In this document: positions 53,580 to 61,408 of the stretch, one piece after another
How the letters are laid out: every line of letters begins with the position of its first letter
How positions within the stretch are numbered: position 1 is the stretch's first letter
Source of the DNA: an uncultured Collinsella sp.
GTDB taxonomy: Bacteria > Actinomycetota > Coriobacteriia > Coriobacteriales > Coriobacteriaceae
NCBI GenBank assembly: GCA_947001705.1
Contig: CAMQHT010000001.1
Span: 62,001-126,000, forward strand
Direction: 5' to 3'
DNA: 64,000 nucleotides
Program-made: the position numbers and the translations under genes
Notes under the pieces: generated by a model
Seen by the model: the letters and a program-made list of their open reading frames with translations, nothing else
Databases searched by the model: none
Told to the model about the DNA's origin: nothing

Positions 53580-54446
53580 TTACTTGCCCGAAGCTACGCC
53601 CATGCCGTAGCCGATGATGAGGCCGTGCATCTCGGCGTAATAGGAATCCAGGCCGTTGCAGGGCATGATGATGGTCTTGGAGCCGGGCCAATGCTCGACT
53701 ATGCGGTCAGTAAGCGCCTGGGCTCCAGCTTCGTTCTCAACGTGATCGATGATGACCTCGCCGCCCGTAAAACCCTCGGCTTCCATGGTGTCGATGATCT
53801 TGTTGAGCATCTTCTTTTCGCCACGCGTGTGCCCGACGAGTTCGATTTTACCGGCCTCGCTCGCCGTGCCCAAAATGCGGATATTGAGCTTGTTGGCAAT
53901 GACGCCGGCTGCCTTAGGGATACGTCCGGCTTTGGCGAGGTTTTCGTAATTGCACAAACTGAAGAGGATTTTGCTGTTCTGTTCAAGGCTATCGAAGTAT
54001 GCGCAAGCATCCTCGAATGAGACATCCGGGTTGCTTACAAGATAGCGGTCGAACAGCAAGAAAATGAGATCCATTTTGCCGCCAGCTGCGCGTGAATTGA
54101 CTAGATGAATCTGTCGGTCGGGCTCCTCGGCAAGAACCATATCGCGAGCCGTGGCTGCCGCGTTGTAGCTGCCCGACACGCCCTCAGAGATCGGCATGCA
54201 GATGGTCTTGTCGGCCAATTTGAAGAGCTCGGCCCACTCCCCTACGCTGGGACAAGCGCTCGAAGAAGCGTTCGTCTCCGCCTGAACAGCGCAGTTGAGC
54301 TCATGTACATCAAGCGAAAGGTCATCGACGAATTCACGCTCCCCCACTCGAATTTTGAGGGGCGCAAATGCAAAGGTGGTATGGGGCGCGGTCGGTTGCC
54401 AATCGCGGAGGTTACAGCTTGAATCTGAGATAAGTGCCCAGCTCAT
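53580..54446 (-). CDS. degV: DegV family fatty-acid-binding protein
   Basis: DegV/FakB proteins bind a fatty acid for phosphorylation by the FakA kinase. The 288-aa protein has ISDSSCNLRD at the N-terminus, LPISEGVSGSYNAA-like lid residues (CMPISEGVSGSYNAAA) and the C-terminal GLIIGYGMGV. AAAGGA precedes the ATG. Its promoter has a TATAAT -10 (54476-54481 on the minus strand) and an operator immediately behind the -35 region. A fakA partner is not in the window. Confidence 0.9.
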   Translation of the reverse strand: MSWALISDSSCNLRDWQPTAPHTTFAFAPLKIRVGEREFVDDLSLDVHELNCAVQAETNASSSACPSVGEWAELFKLADKTICMPISEGVSGSYNAAATARDMVLAEEPDRQIHLVNSRAAGGKMDLIFLLFDRYLVSNPDVSFEDACAYFDSLEQNSKILFSLCNYENLAKAGRIPKAAGVIANKLNIRILGTASEAGKIELVGHTRGEKKMLNKIIDTMEAEGFTGGEVIIDHVENEAGAQALTDRIVEHWPGSKTIIMPCNGLDSYYAEMHGLIIGYGMGVASGK

Positions 54447-54500
54447 AGAGGGTCCTTTCTAATTGTTCCTCAACAATTATAGCCTTCTTGCAAACCGAAT

Positions 54501-54537
54501 GTACGGCTATCTAGTTTTGAATACTAGATAGCCGTAC
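54501..54537. promoter_or_regulatory. degV operator: perfect 15-bp inverted repeat
   Basis: GTACGGCTATCTAGT (54501-54515) and its complement ACTAGATAGCCGTAC (54523-54537) flank a 7-nt spacer (ATTCAAA on the minus strand). The inner 29 bp match the site upstream of the DUF1836 gene. It ends 20 bp upstream of the degV -10. Confidence 0.78.
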
Positions 54538-54545
54538 AAGATTAG

Positions 54546-54586
54546 AGACAAAAGAATAGACCTCGCGACTTTAAGCCACGAGGTCC
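54546..54586 (-). terminator. Terminator of the NlpC/P60 gene
   Basis: On the minus strand GGACCTCGTGGC pairs with GTCGCGAGGTC (one mismatch) around TTAAA, then TATTCTTTTG. Confidence 0.7.
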
Positions 54587-54611
54587 ACATTCACACGCTG
54601 TGTAAGATGAC

Positions 54612-55724
54612 TTAGTAGCGCACGAAGATATAGTTGTTGTTCATGCCGGCGGCAACGGAGCTGATGATGACGCCCGTTTTGTAGTCGGAAGCATGGATCA
54701 TCTGACCATTACCGATATAAATGCCGGTATGGTAGGAGTTAACCACAACATCGCCGGGTTGCGGATCGGACACACGGGTCCAACCCATGAAGTCGACCGT
54801 GGTGCCCAGACGGCAGTAGCGTCCCGTGAGGCAATAGCTTACAAAACCGGAGCAGTCAAAGCTGTTCGGTCCAATGCCGCCCCAAGAATACGCATAGCCG
54901 AGCTTGCTGTAGGCGCGCGAAACAACGGAGCCACCATCAACAGACTGACTCGGTGCCGAAGGCGTGGGAGCCGGAGCGGGCGTGGGGGCAGGCTGCGGTG
55001 CGGGAGCCGGCGTGTTGCCGCCCTGGTTGTTGTTATTGTTGGTCTGGCCGCCATTGTTGGTGTTCTCGGTCGTACCGGCGGTGTCGTTGCTCACCGTGGC
55101 CTTTTCGGCGGTGCTAGCATTAATGCCAGCCTGCAGCGCAGCGTTGGCCTCGGCCTCGGCAGCGAGCTCGGCCTGCAGCTGCGAATCCAGGGAGTTCACG
55201 ACACTCTGAGCCTCAGCCTGCTGGGCATTGAGCTCGTCGACCTTCTTTTGCGTCGCGGCGACGTTCTTCTCCTGCTCGGCCTGCTTATCGGTGAGCTGCT
55301 GCTTAAGCTCCTTGACCTCTTGAATGGTCTGAGCTTGCTTATCGGAAACTTTGCCGTAGTAGAACAGACGGTTGAGCATATCGCTCAGATCATCGACACC
55401 CGTCAAAACCTGAAGCAGGCTCAGACCGCCGGTTTTGTACTCGCCGGCGACATAGGTCGAGAGCTTGGCCTGACCATCGGCGATCTCCTGCTGCTTTTGC
55501 GTGATCTCGCCGGCAGTCTGATCGAGCGCCTGCGTCTGCGTGGCAAGCTCATCGTAAATCTGCTGGGTTTGGGTGCCGATCTGCTCGAGTTTCGTACGAG
55601 CAGCGGCAAGGTCGGATGCGGTATCGGCGTAGGCAGGAGCCGCGAGGCCCAAGCCCAAAACACAAGCGAGGGTTGCCGTAGCAGCGCAGCGTGCCATATT
55701 TTTGTGCGTGTTTGCTGTGCGCAT
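54612..55724 (-). CDS. Secreted NlpC/P60 peptidoglycan endopeptidase with coiled coil
   Basis: The 370-aa protein has a signal peptide (cleavage likely after AYA near residue 33), a long coiled coil (35-215, heptad-rich with many Gln/Glu/Lys), an Asn/Gly and Pro/Ala low-complexity linker (220-258), and a C-terminal NlpC/P60 domain. Catalytic Cys is in FDCSGFV and His in SYHTGIYIG. The layout resembles RipA/CwlO-type D,L-endopeptidases, whose coiled coil is normally a control element (for example for FtsEX). The RBS GGAAGG precedes ATG. Confidence 0.93.
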   Translation of the reverse strand: MRTANTHKNMARCAATATLACVLGLGLAAPAYADTASDLAAARTKLEQIGTQTQQIYDELATQTQALDQTAGEITQKQQEIADGQAKLSTYVAGEYKTGGLSLLQVLTGVDDLSDMLNRLFYYGKVSDKQAQTIQEVKELKQQLTDKQAEQEKNVAATQKKVDELNAQQAEAQSVVNSLDSQLQAELAAEAEANAALQAGINASTAEKATVSNDTAGTTENTNNGGQTNNNNNQGGNTPAPAPQPAPTPAPAPTPSAPSQSVDGGSVVSRAYSKLGYAYSWGGIGPNSFDCSGFVSYCLTGRYCRLGTTVDFMGWTRVSDPQPGDVVVNSYHTGIYIGNGQMIHASDYKTGVIISSVAAGMNNNYIFVRY

Positions 55725-55756
55725 GTAGCTTCCTTTCCAGTAACTAAGGGTAACGG

Positions 55757-56287
55757 CTAGCCTACCGTCACCAGGCTAAAGAGCTCCACATCGTCATCAG
55801 ACGGCGTGAGCTTCTCGCGCGGGTTGAGAAACGCAAGCTCAAGTATACAACCGTAACCGATAAGCTTTGCGCCCATATCTCGCACCAGTTTACCTGTTGC
55901 CTCGACGGTTCCGCCCGTCGCGACCAAGTCGTCCAGAATCAACACGGTATCTTTAGAGCTGATAGCGTCGGCATGGATCTCAATTGAATCGGTGCCGTAC
56001 TCGAGCTCGTAGCTCTGGCTTACGGTCTCGCGCGGCAGCTTGCCCGGTTTACGTGCGGGAACAAAGCCGGCGCCAAGGGCTACAGCCACCGGTACGCCAA
56101 CCATAAAGCCGCGAGCCTCGGGACCCACGACCTTGGTGATTCCCATGCCGGCAAAGTGCTCGGCGAGGGTATCGGTCATGGCTTTGAGCGCCTCGGGATT
56201 GCCAAAGAGCGGCGTGACGTCTTTAAAGATGACTCCGGGCTCGGGATAGTCGGGGATGTCGACGATTTGAGATTCGAAGTCGTACAT
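55757..56287 (-). CDS. apt: Adenine phosphoribosyltransferase
   Basis: Salvages adenine to AMP. The 176-aa protein has the family N-terminus IPDYPEPGVIFKDVTPLF, GPEARGFMVG and the PRPP loop VLILDDLVATGGT. ATG 56287 is chosen for GAAAGG. It lies between the NlpC/P60 gene and ftsR with short gaps, all on the minus strand. Confidence 0.95.
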   Translation of the reverse strand: MYDFESQIVDIPDYPEPGVIFKDVTPLFGNPEALKAMTDTLAEHFAGMGITKVVGPEARGFMVGVPVAVALGAGFVPARKPGKLPRETVSQSYELEYGTDSIEIHADAISSKDTVLILDDLVATGGTVEATGKLVRDMGAKLIGYGCILELAFLNPREKLTPSDDDVELFSLVTVG

Positions 56288-56327
56288 TGCATGACCTTTC
56301 AATGGGTTGCCGGATAAGCGGCAGCGG

Positions 56328-57206
56328 TTATTTGCCCTCCGTGGCGGTGCCGGAGTGCGAAGGGGCGACGACCTTGAGCGGCTTTACGAGAGAATCCTCG
56401 TGCGAAGCCGGCGTGGCTATCTCTTCGTTTTTGGCTTTGGTGGACTCGGAGCGAGTGATTTCCTCATCGAGTGCATCGATGTCGGCGTCCTCGACCACGG
56501 CATTGAGCGACTCAAAAACGCGGTTCTTGAGCAACGCAGTGTGCACACCCTCGGTCAGGTCATGAAGCTTCTTAAACGCACGCTCGAGCTTGGCGTCGCG
56601 CTCGTCATCGGAGGTATCCATTCCGAGCATGCTCACGAGCACCTGCTCAAACATCGAGGACTCGCGGTTGGCGGAAGACACGTACTGACGCAGGTTGCGG
56701 GGCTCGATATGGAAGCGTGACAGCTCGGAGCAGTAGCGGATGATTGGAAAATCGCGACCATCGACGAGCTCACGATTCTGCGGACTCTTGATGATGCGAA
56801 TGAGGTCGTTCTCGGCGAGCGAGCGGATAAACGAAATCTCGACGCCCAGCATATCGGGAATGGTCTCAATGGGATGCAGCTTTTGCTTAGTCTCCTTGGG
56901 CTCCGTCTTGAGCGGAACATCGGACAGCAAGCCCACCTCGTAAGCGAGCGTTGACAGGTCCGTGGCGTTTTCCAAGCGCTGCTTAATCACGTTGAGAGGC
57001 ATGTAGCGGGTCTTCTGCAAATGCAGGATGACCTCCAGGCGATCAACGTCCTCCTTAGAGTACTGGCGATACCCCTTAGGCGTTCGATGAGGGGTGATGA
57101 GCCCCTCATCTTCTAGAAATCTAATTTTTGAGTTCGATAGATCGGGGTATGCGCCTCGAAGTAGATTGACGACTTGGCCGATACTCAGATAGTTGCGTTC
57201 GGCCAT
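56328..57206 (-). CDS. ftsR: MerR family regulator, FtsR-like
   Basis: The 292-aa protein begins with a MerR winged helix (YLSIGQVVNLLRGAYPDLSNSKIRFLEDEGLI, given here as YLSIGQVVNLL then SKIRFLEDEGLI) and contains a large, non-metal-binding C-terminal region. Its position directly after an FHA gene matches Rv1827-Rv1828 of mycobacteria and the ftsR locus of Corynebacterium, where FtsR activates ftsZ. The last 90 residues are acidic and variable. It is separated from garA by 3 nt. Confidence 0.82.
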   Translation of the reverse strand: MAERNYLSIGQVVNLLRGAYPDLSNSKIRFLEDEGLITPHRTPKGYRQYSKEDVDRLEVILHLQKTRYMPLNVIKQRLENATDLSTLAYEVGLLSDVPLKTEPKETKQKLHPIETIPDMLGVEISFIRSLAENDLIRIIKSPQNRELVDGRDFPIIRYCSELSRFHIEPRNLRQYVSSANRESSMFEQVLVSMLGMDTSDDERDAKLERAFKKLHDLTEGVHTALLKNRVFESLNAVVEDADIDALDEEITRSESTKAKNEEIATPASHEDSLVKPLKVVAPSHSGTATEGK

Positions 57207-57209
57207 GCC

Positions 57210-57644
57210 CTACTCACCGGTTTCGATGCGCTCCGGCGTGCTCTCGTGGTAGATGAGCGTAAACGTACCGATCTGGACGGAAGAACCATCGTGCAGCGGG
57301 GCCGCGTTGACAATGGCGCCGTCGACCCAGGTGCCATTGAGCGAGCCCAGGTCCTCAATGCGAGCGCCGAGGCCCTCGCGAATAATGCGCGCGTGGCTAC
57401 GCGAAACGGTCATGTCATTGAGGAAGATGCCGTTCGCAGGATCGCGGCCGATGGTGGTCACGTCGTCCTCGAGCTCAAAGGCGGCACCAGTCTGCGGACC
57501 CTTGACGATGGACAGAACGGGTGCGGTGATGCGCACGTTGGCCATGAGGTCGGGAACGGTGACGTCGCTTGAAGGCACGCGGAATACGCAGGTAGCGTCA
57601 GCAGTCTTATCATTCTGAGGCATATTGTTAACCATGTTGTCCAT
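57210..57644 (-). CDS. garA: FHA domain protein, GarA-like
   Basis: The 144-aa protein has an FHA domain in the C-terminal two thirds: TTIGRDPANGIFLNDMTVSRSHARI and LGSLNGTWVDG (key residues Arg, Ser, Asn-Gly present). In the N-terminal tail, TADATCVFRVP resembles the phospho-threonine site ETTSVFR of mycobacterial GarA, with one threonine instead of two. GarA controls 2-oxoglutarate and glutamate metabolism by protein binding; whether it does so here is inferred. ATG 57644 follows AGGGG. Confidence 0.85.
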   Translation of the reverse strand: MDNMVNNMPQNDKTADATCVFRVPSSDVTVPDLMANVRITAPVLSIVKGPQTGAAFELEDDVTTIGRDPANGIFLNDMTVSRSHARIIREGLGARIEDLGSLNGTWVDGAIVNAAPLHDGSSVQIGTFTLIYHESTPERIETGE

Positions 57645-57710
57645 GACAACCCCTAACTTATCGCGGACGTGCCGCAAATAATGAACCGTACGTAATCATA
57701 CCCCAACGAA

Positions 57711-58415
57711 TCAGTCTTCGATTTCAGGGTTCAGAAAGTCGATGTCCTCGTCCTCGGGATGCGCGAGAGCCTGTTTAATGGCCACTCCGCCCTTAATGGA
57801 ATAGATGACAGCCGTGAGCATGGAGAAGATCACGCCGCCGTACACAAAGAAGATGCCGAGGGGCACCGAGCTTCCGTTGAGGCCCGGGAAGGCCGTAAGG
57901 GTTGAAGGTAAAAGATGCAGGCCGTCAATAACGGGGAACCCGAGCAGCATGAGCGAGAAGCCGGTCATGAGCAGTGCAGTGGCAATCTTTCCGGGAAAGA
58001 CGACATCGATGGGGCGACGGTGATAATGACGCACGATAAGCGTGCCGATGCCCAGATAGATGTCGCGGCCAATAATGAGCACGCAGACCCAGATGGGCAG
58101 CTCTCCGCGGACCACCAGCCCAAGTACGCCGGTGAACAGCAGCGCACGGTCGCAGATGGGATCCATGACCTTGCCGAGCCACGAGACCGTCTTGGTCATG
58201 CGGGCGATCTGACCGTCCATCCAGTCGGTAGAGGCGGCAACGGCGTAGATAACGATGGCGATGACGCGGTTGTTATCCGTCACAAACAGGTACAGAAATA
58301 CCAGGGTGAGGATCAGGCGCGTAAAGGTGATGAAATTGGAGATCGTAAAGATCTTATTCGACGGGTAATCGGAAGTGCCGATAAGCTCCTTTTTGATCTT
58401 CTTTTTGATGCCCAC
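57711..58415 (-). CDS. CDP-alcohol phosphatidyltransferase (PgsA2-like)
   Basis: The 234-aa membrane protein has the motif D-G-x2-A-R-x8-G-x3-D-x3-D, with MDGQIARMTK and GKVMDPICDRA, and four to six hydrophobic helices. It is the second such enzyme in the window and may be a cardiolipin or phosphatidylinositol-type synthase; substrate unknown. GTG 58415 is chosen for GGGGGAG; the frame opens 126 nt earlier with no RBS. In mycobacteria pgsA2 lies near garA too. An acidic C-terminus (DEDIDFLNPEIED) is present. Confidence 0.85.
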   Translation of the reverse strand: MGIKKKIKKELIGTSDYPSNKIFTISNFITFTRLILTLVFLYLFVTDNNRVIAIVIYAVAASTDWMDGQIARMTKTVSWLGKVMDPICDRALLFTGVLGLVVRGELPIWVCVLIIGRDIYLGIGTLIVRHYHRRPIDVVFPGKIATALLMTGFSLMLLGFPVIDGLHLLPSTLTAFPGLNGSSVPLGIFFVYGGVIFSMLTAVIYSIKGGVAIKQALAHPEDEDIDFLNPEIED

Positions 58416-58543
58416 AGGACTCCCCCGCTGGTTAACGACAAAACTTTCGATACTATACCCGTTCCGGCGATGTCTATCCAGCGTATGCATAGAGAGTCCA
58501 GACATATGGAGGATGCTACTGGGTTGTGCGGGATTCTGCATTT

Positions 58544-58600
58544 GTGTACATCAGCCTCCAAATATGACATTTTTCGGCATCTTTGATGGCTGATGTACAC
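58544..58600. repeat. 13-bp perfect inverted repeat with 31-nt spacer
   Basis: GTGTACATCAGCC (58544-58556) and GGCTGATGTACAC (58588-58600). GTTTTGATT follows on the plus strand. It lies in the 396-bp gap between the divergent pgsA2-like and ABC genes, at the border to higher-GC DNA. The stretch 58601-58720 shows no gene. Confidence 0.6.
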
Positions 58601-58723
58601 GTTTTGATTCGGTGATTACATCGATCGGGAAAGTTGTTGCCTTAAGCAAATTAATCATGATGTGCGGGTCGAGAAGGGTTGGCGCCAAAAGAGCCCAACG
58701 GCCGTTACGGCTTCGTTAGAAAC

Positions 58724-58787
58724 GCGCCCCACCATGGATGGTGAACCCGAAAGGTAAGGCGCGCGGGCACGGTGACTCGGCCCGCGC
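58724..58787 (+). promoter_or_regulatory. Structured 5' leader of the ABC transporter operon
   Basis: GCGCC (58724-58728) pairs with GGCGC (58758-58762), enclosing two small hairpins: CACCA/TGGTG with TGGA loop, and ACC/GGT with CGAAA loop. This makes a three-way-junction-like fold. GCGGGC (58763-58768) then pairs with GCCCGC (58780-58785). The RBS and ATG follow within 25 nt. It matches no riboswitch class I know. Confidence 0.45.
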
Positions 58788-58811
58788 TCCCGGAAGAGAA
58801 AGGATAAACCC

Positions 58812-59540
58812 ATGGGTTACATGCTCGAGACGCGTGGGCTCACCAAGCGCTTCGGCCGCGGCGACCAGGCGCAGGACGCCGTGGCCGATGTGAGCCTTCA
58901 TATCCGCGAGGGCGAGGTGTACGGGCTGCTCGGTCCCAACGGCGCCGGCAAGTCGACAACGCTCAAGATGATCTGCGGGATGCTGCGGCCGACGGCCGGG
59001 GAGATCCTCTTTGCCGGGCACGCCTGGCGCCGCGAGGACCTCTACGCAATCGGCAGCCTCATCGAGGAGGCGCCGCTCTACCCCAACCTCACCGCGCGAG
59101 AGAACCTGCGCGTGCGCACCACGCTGCTGGGCCTTCCCGAGAGCCGCATAGATGAGGTGCTCGCCGCCGTGGACCTCGCGGACACCGGGAAGAAGCGCGC
59201 CGGGCGCTTCTCGATGGGCATGCGGCAGCGCCTGGGGCTCGCACTGGCGCTGATCGCCCGGCCACGCCTGCTCGTGCTCGACGAGCCCACCAACGGCCTC
59301 GACCCCATCGGCATCGAGGAGCTGCGCGACCAGATCCGCGGCTTCGCGGCGGCGGGCACGACGGTGATCGTCTCGAGCCACATCCTCTCCGAGGTGCAGC
59401 AGATGGCGGACACCATCGGCATCATCTGCGGGGGGCGCCTCGCCTACGAGGATGCGCTTCGTCCCGGACAGGACCTCGAGGAACTCTTCATGAGCTTCTG
59501 CCGGGAAGGGCGACGAGCGCGCGGGGAGGTGGCGGCATGA
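58812..59540 (+). CDS. ABC transporter ATPase, lantibiotic-immunity (LanF/BcrA) type
   Basis: The 242-aa protein has Walker A GPNGAGKST, Q-loop, signature FSMGMRQRLGLA, Walker B LLVLDEPTNGLDP and the switch His in SSHIL. It is closest in pattern to LanF and BcrA ATPases, which drive export of membrane-inserted antimicrobial peptides. It is the first gene of a coupled operon with two permeases. The RBS AGAAAGGA precedes ATG. GC content and codon use (almost only C/G third positions) are higher than in the genes to the left. Confidence 0.88.
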   Translation: MGYMLETRGLTKRFGRGDQAQDAVADVSLHIREGEVYGLLGPNGAGKSTTLKMICGMLRPTAGEILFAGHAWRREDLYAIGSLIEEAPLYPNLTARENLRVRTTLLGLPESRIDEVLAAVDLADTGKKRAGRFSMGMRQRLGLALALIARPRLLVLDEPTNGLDPIGIEELRDQIRGFAAAGTTVIVSSHILSEVQQMADTIGIICGGRLAYEDALRPGQDLEELFMSFCREGRRARGEVAA

Positions 59541-60307
59541 CGGGTGAGAAAGGCGGCCTGCTCGCGGGCCTGCGCGCCGAGGCCCTGAAGTCGCGCCACG
59601 CGGCACCGGTTCGCCTGGCCGTGCTCATGGCGCTGCCGATGCCGCTGCTCGGCGCGATGCCCTACCGGGGCGTGCAGATCTTTAGCGCGTGGAACTACTG
59701 GTACGCGCTCTTCCTGCCCGTGTCTCTATCGCTTGTGGTGGCGTGCGTCGCGCGGGCGGACGCTCGCACGCGGATGCGGGGGCTTCTGGGCCTGGGCTTC
59801 CCGCTCGGGCGAGCCTGGTGGGCTAAGGCGCTCTGGTGCCTCGCTCTTTGCACGCTCTCGAACCTCGTGGTCTTCGGCATCTACCTCGCGGGATCGGCGT
59901 TCTCCTCGCAGGGTCTCACGGCCGCGGGCACGCTCACGATGCTCCTCTGCGCGCTCGCCAACACGGTGACCGCGGCGTGGATGATCCCCGCAGGGCTCTT
60001 CCTCACGGCGCGGCTCGGCATGCTCGCGGGCATCTTCTGCCCGCTCGCCGCGCAACTCGTAGGTGGGTTCGCCTGGTCGTTGGTGCCGCTGCCGCAGCTC
60101 TTTCCGCCGTCGGCGAACATGGTCATCCCCACGAGCTTCATCCCCGTGCTGCCGAGCGGCGAGCCGCTCGCGGCGGACATGGCGCTCGGCGGGGCGCTCA
60201 TGGCGGACGGCATGCTCACGCTGGCGGGCCTTGCGGTCTGCGCGCTCGCGTTCGCCGCGCTCACGGCGGCGGGCGCGGCCTGGTTCGCGCGCTCCGAGGA
60301 GAGGTGA
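59537..60307 (+). CDS. ABC permease, lantibiotic-immunity (LanE/MutE) type
   Basis: The 256-aa protein has six predicted hydrophobic segments and the N-terminal GLLAGLRAEALKSRHAAPVRLAVLM, typical of LanE permeases that start with a cytoplasmic helix containing a charged E-x-LK-x-R pattern. It overlaps the ATPase gene by 4 nt (ATGA) and the next permease gene by 1 nt. Confidence 0.82.
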   Translation: MTGEKGGLLAGLRAEALKSRHAAPVRLAVLMALPMPLLGAMPYRGVQIFSAWNYWYALFLPVSLSLVVACVARADARTRMRGLLGLGFPLGRAWWAKALWCLALCTLSNLVVFGIYLAGSAFSSQGLTAAGTLTMLLCALANTVTAAWMIPAGLFLTARLGMLAGIFCPLAAQLVGGFAWSLVPLPQLFPPSANMVIPTSFIPVLPSGEPLAADMALGGALMADGMLTLAGLAVCALAFAALTAAGAAWFARSEER

Positions 60308-61122
60308 TGGCCATGACACGACTCTCCGACCCGACGCCGCGCATGACTCTCCCGCGGGCCCTGCTCTCCGAGGCCCTGCGCCTGGCGCGCTCCCCGCTCG
60401 CGGCGGTGCACCTCGCCTGCGGCCTGGCGGCCGGTCTTGCCTGCGGCGAGTACTTCTCCGTAACCCGATGGGACCCGGCGCTGGGCGCGGACGCCTACGC
60501 CCAGTTCCTCGGCGCCCTCATGCCGCTCATGTCCGCCATCGTCTGCGGGCTCGCCGTGGACGAGGAGCGCGCTGCCGGGCGCCTCACCAACCTCACGGCG
60601 GTCCCCTCGCGAGGGCGCGCCGTCGCGGCGAAGCTGCTCGCCCTTGCGGCGCTCGGCGCGGGCGCGCTGGCCGTGGCGCTCAGCGTGTTCGGGGGCGCGC
60701 TCGCCGTCGCCGGACGCCTGCCGCTCGGGCCCGCTCCGCTTGCGGCCGCCTGGGCGGGCATCGTGCTGGGCAGCTTGCCCCTCTACGCGCTGGGGCTCGG
60801 CGTGGCCCTGCGCCTCGGCCGCAACGCCGCCATCGGCGGCGGCGCGGCGGGGACGCTCCTCGCGTTCTTCTCGGTGGGCGGACTTGCACACGGCCTCATG
60901 ACCGGCGAGCTCACCGGTGCCCTGGCGACGCCCCTGGGCTGGGTGCCGCTCGCCTGGCCCGCGCGCCTGGGGTCGCTCGTGGTGGAGGCCTTCATCGACG
61001 CCGCACGCGCGGCGGGCCCTCTCCTCACGACTGCGCTCGCTGGCCTCGCGCTCACCCTGGCAGCCGCCGCCGTCCTTCTCGCCTGGTTCTGCCGCTTCGA
61101 GGACGGGAGGGCAGATGCGTAG
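60307..61122 (+). CDS. ABC permease, lantibiotic-immunity (LanG/MutG) type
   Basis: The 271-aa protein has six hydrophobic segments and begins ALLSEALRLARSPLAAVHLA, the LanG-like N-terminus; it contains VDEERAAGRLTNL after the second helix, a motif common in these permeases. The frame was selected over an overlapping long open frame because of the GAGG RBS, TGATG coupling to the preceding gene and its hydrophobic profile. With the two previous genes it makes a complete LanFEG-like exporter. Confidence 0.82.
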   Translation: MAMTRLSDPTPRMTLPRALLSEALRLARSPLAAVHLACGLAAGLACGEYFSVTRWDPALGADAYAQFLGALMPLMSAIVCGLAVDEERAAGRLTNLTAVPSRGRAVAAKLLALAALGAGALAVALSVFGGALAVAGRLPLGPAPLAAAWAGIVLGSLPLYALGLGVALRLGRNAAIGGGAAGTLLAFFSVGGLAHGLMTGELTGALATPLGWVPLAWPARLGSLVVEAFIDAARAAGPLLTTALAGLALTLAAAAVLLAWFCRFEDGRADA

Positions 61123-61363
61123 GAAGGCGCTCGCCGCCATGCTCGTCCTCCTCTCCGCAGCGCTCGTCCTGGGCGGGAATGCCCTGCTCGACGCTGCGGA
61201 CGACAGGGGCAATGTCCGAGAGCTCCAGCTCATCTTCTTCGGGCGGGAGTCGGACGGCGAGGGCTGGCTCGAGATCGAGGCGCGCGGCGGCTCGGGCGTG
61301 CGCTACCACGCGTGCGACGCGGCCGAGGCGCCCGCGGCTGCACGCAGGGCTCTGGACCGCTGA
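61115..61363 (+). CDS. Small exported protein of unknown function
   Basis: The 82-aa protein has a signal-peptide-like start (MRRKALAAMLVLLSAALVLG) and a hydrophilic remainder with no recognised domain and no lipobox cysteine. It overlaps the LanG-like gene by 8 nt and its RBS GGGAGG lies inside it, so it is part of the transporter operon. It might act as an accessory immunity or sensor protein, by position only. Confidence 0.65.
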   Translation: MRRKALAAMLVLLSAALVLGGNALLDAADDRGNVRELQLIFFGRESDGEGWLEIEARGGSGVRYHACDAAEAPAAARRALDR

Positions 61364-61381
61364 GTGCGGCGCTAGTACAAT
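61353..61381 (+). promoter_or_regulatory. Candidate promoter of the two-component genes
   Basis: TGGACC (61353-61358) and TACAAT (61376-61381) have a 17-bp spacer and lie 28 nt before the response-regulator ATG. Confidence 0.5.
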
Positions 61382-61408
61382 TCCGACGAGAGTTTCAGGA
61401 GGTCGAAC

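Noticed and set aside
59836..60306. In-frame extension of the LanG-like permease upstream of 60307
   Set aside because: It overlaps the LanE-like permease in another frame, is His/Arg/Ala-rich rather than hydrophobic, and ATG 60307 has an RBS and stop-start coupling.
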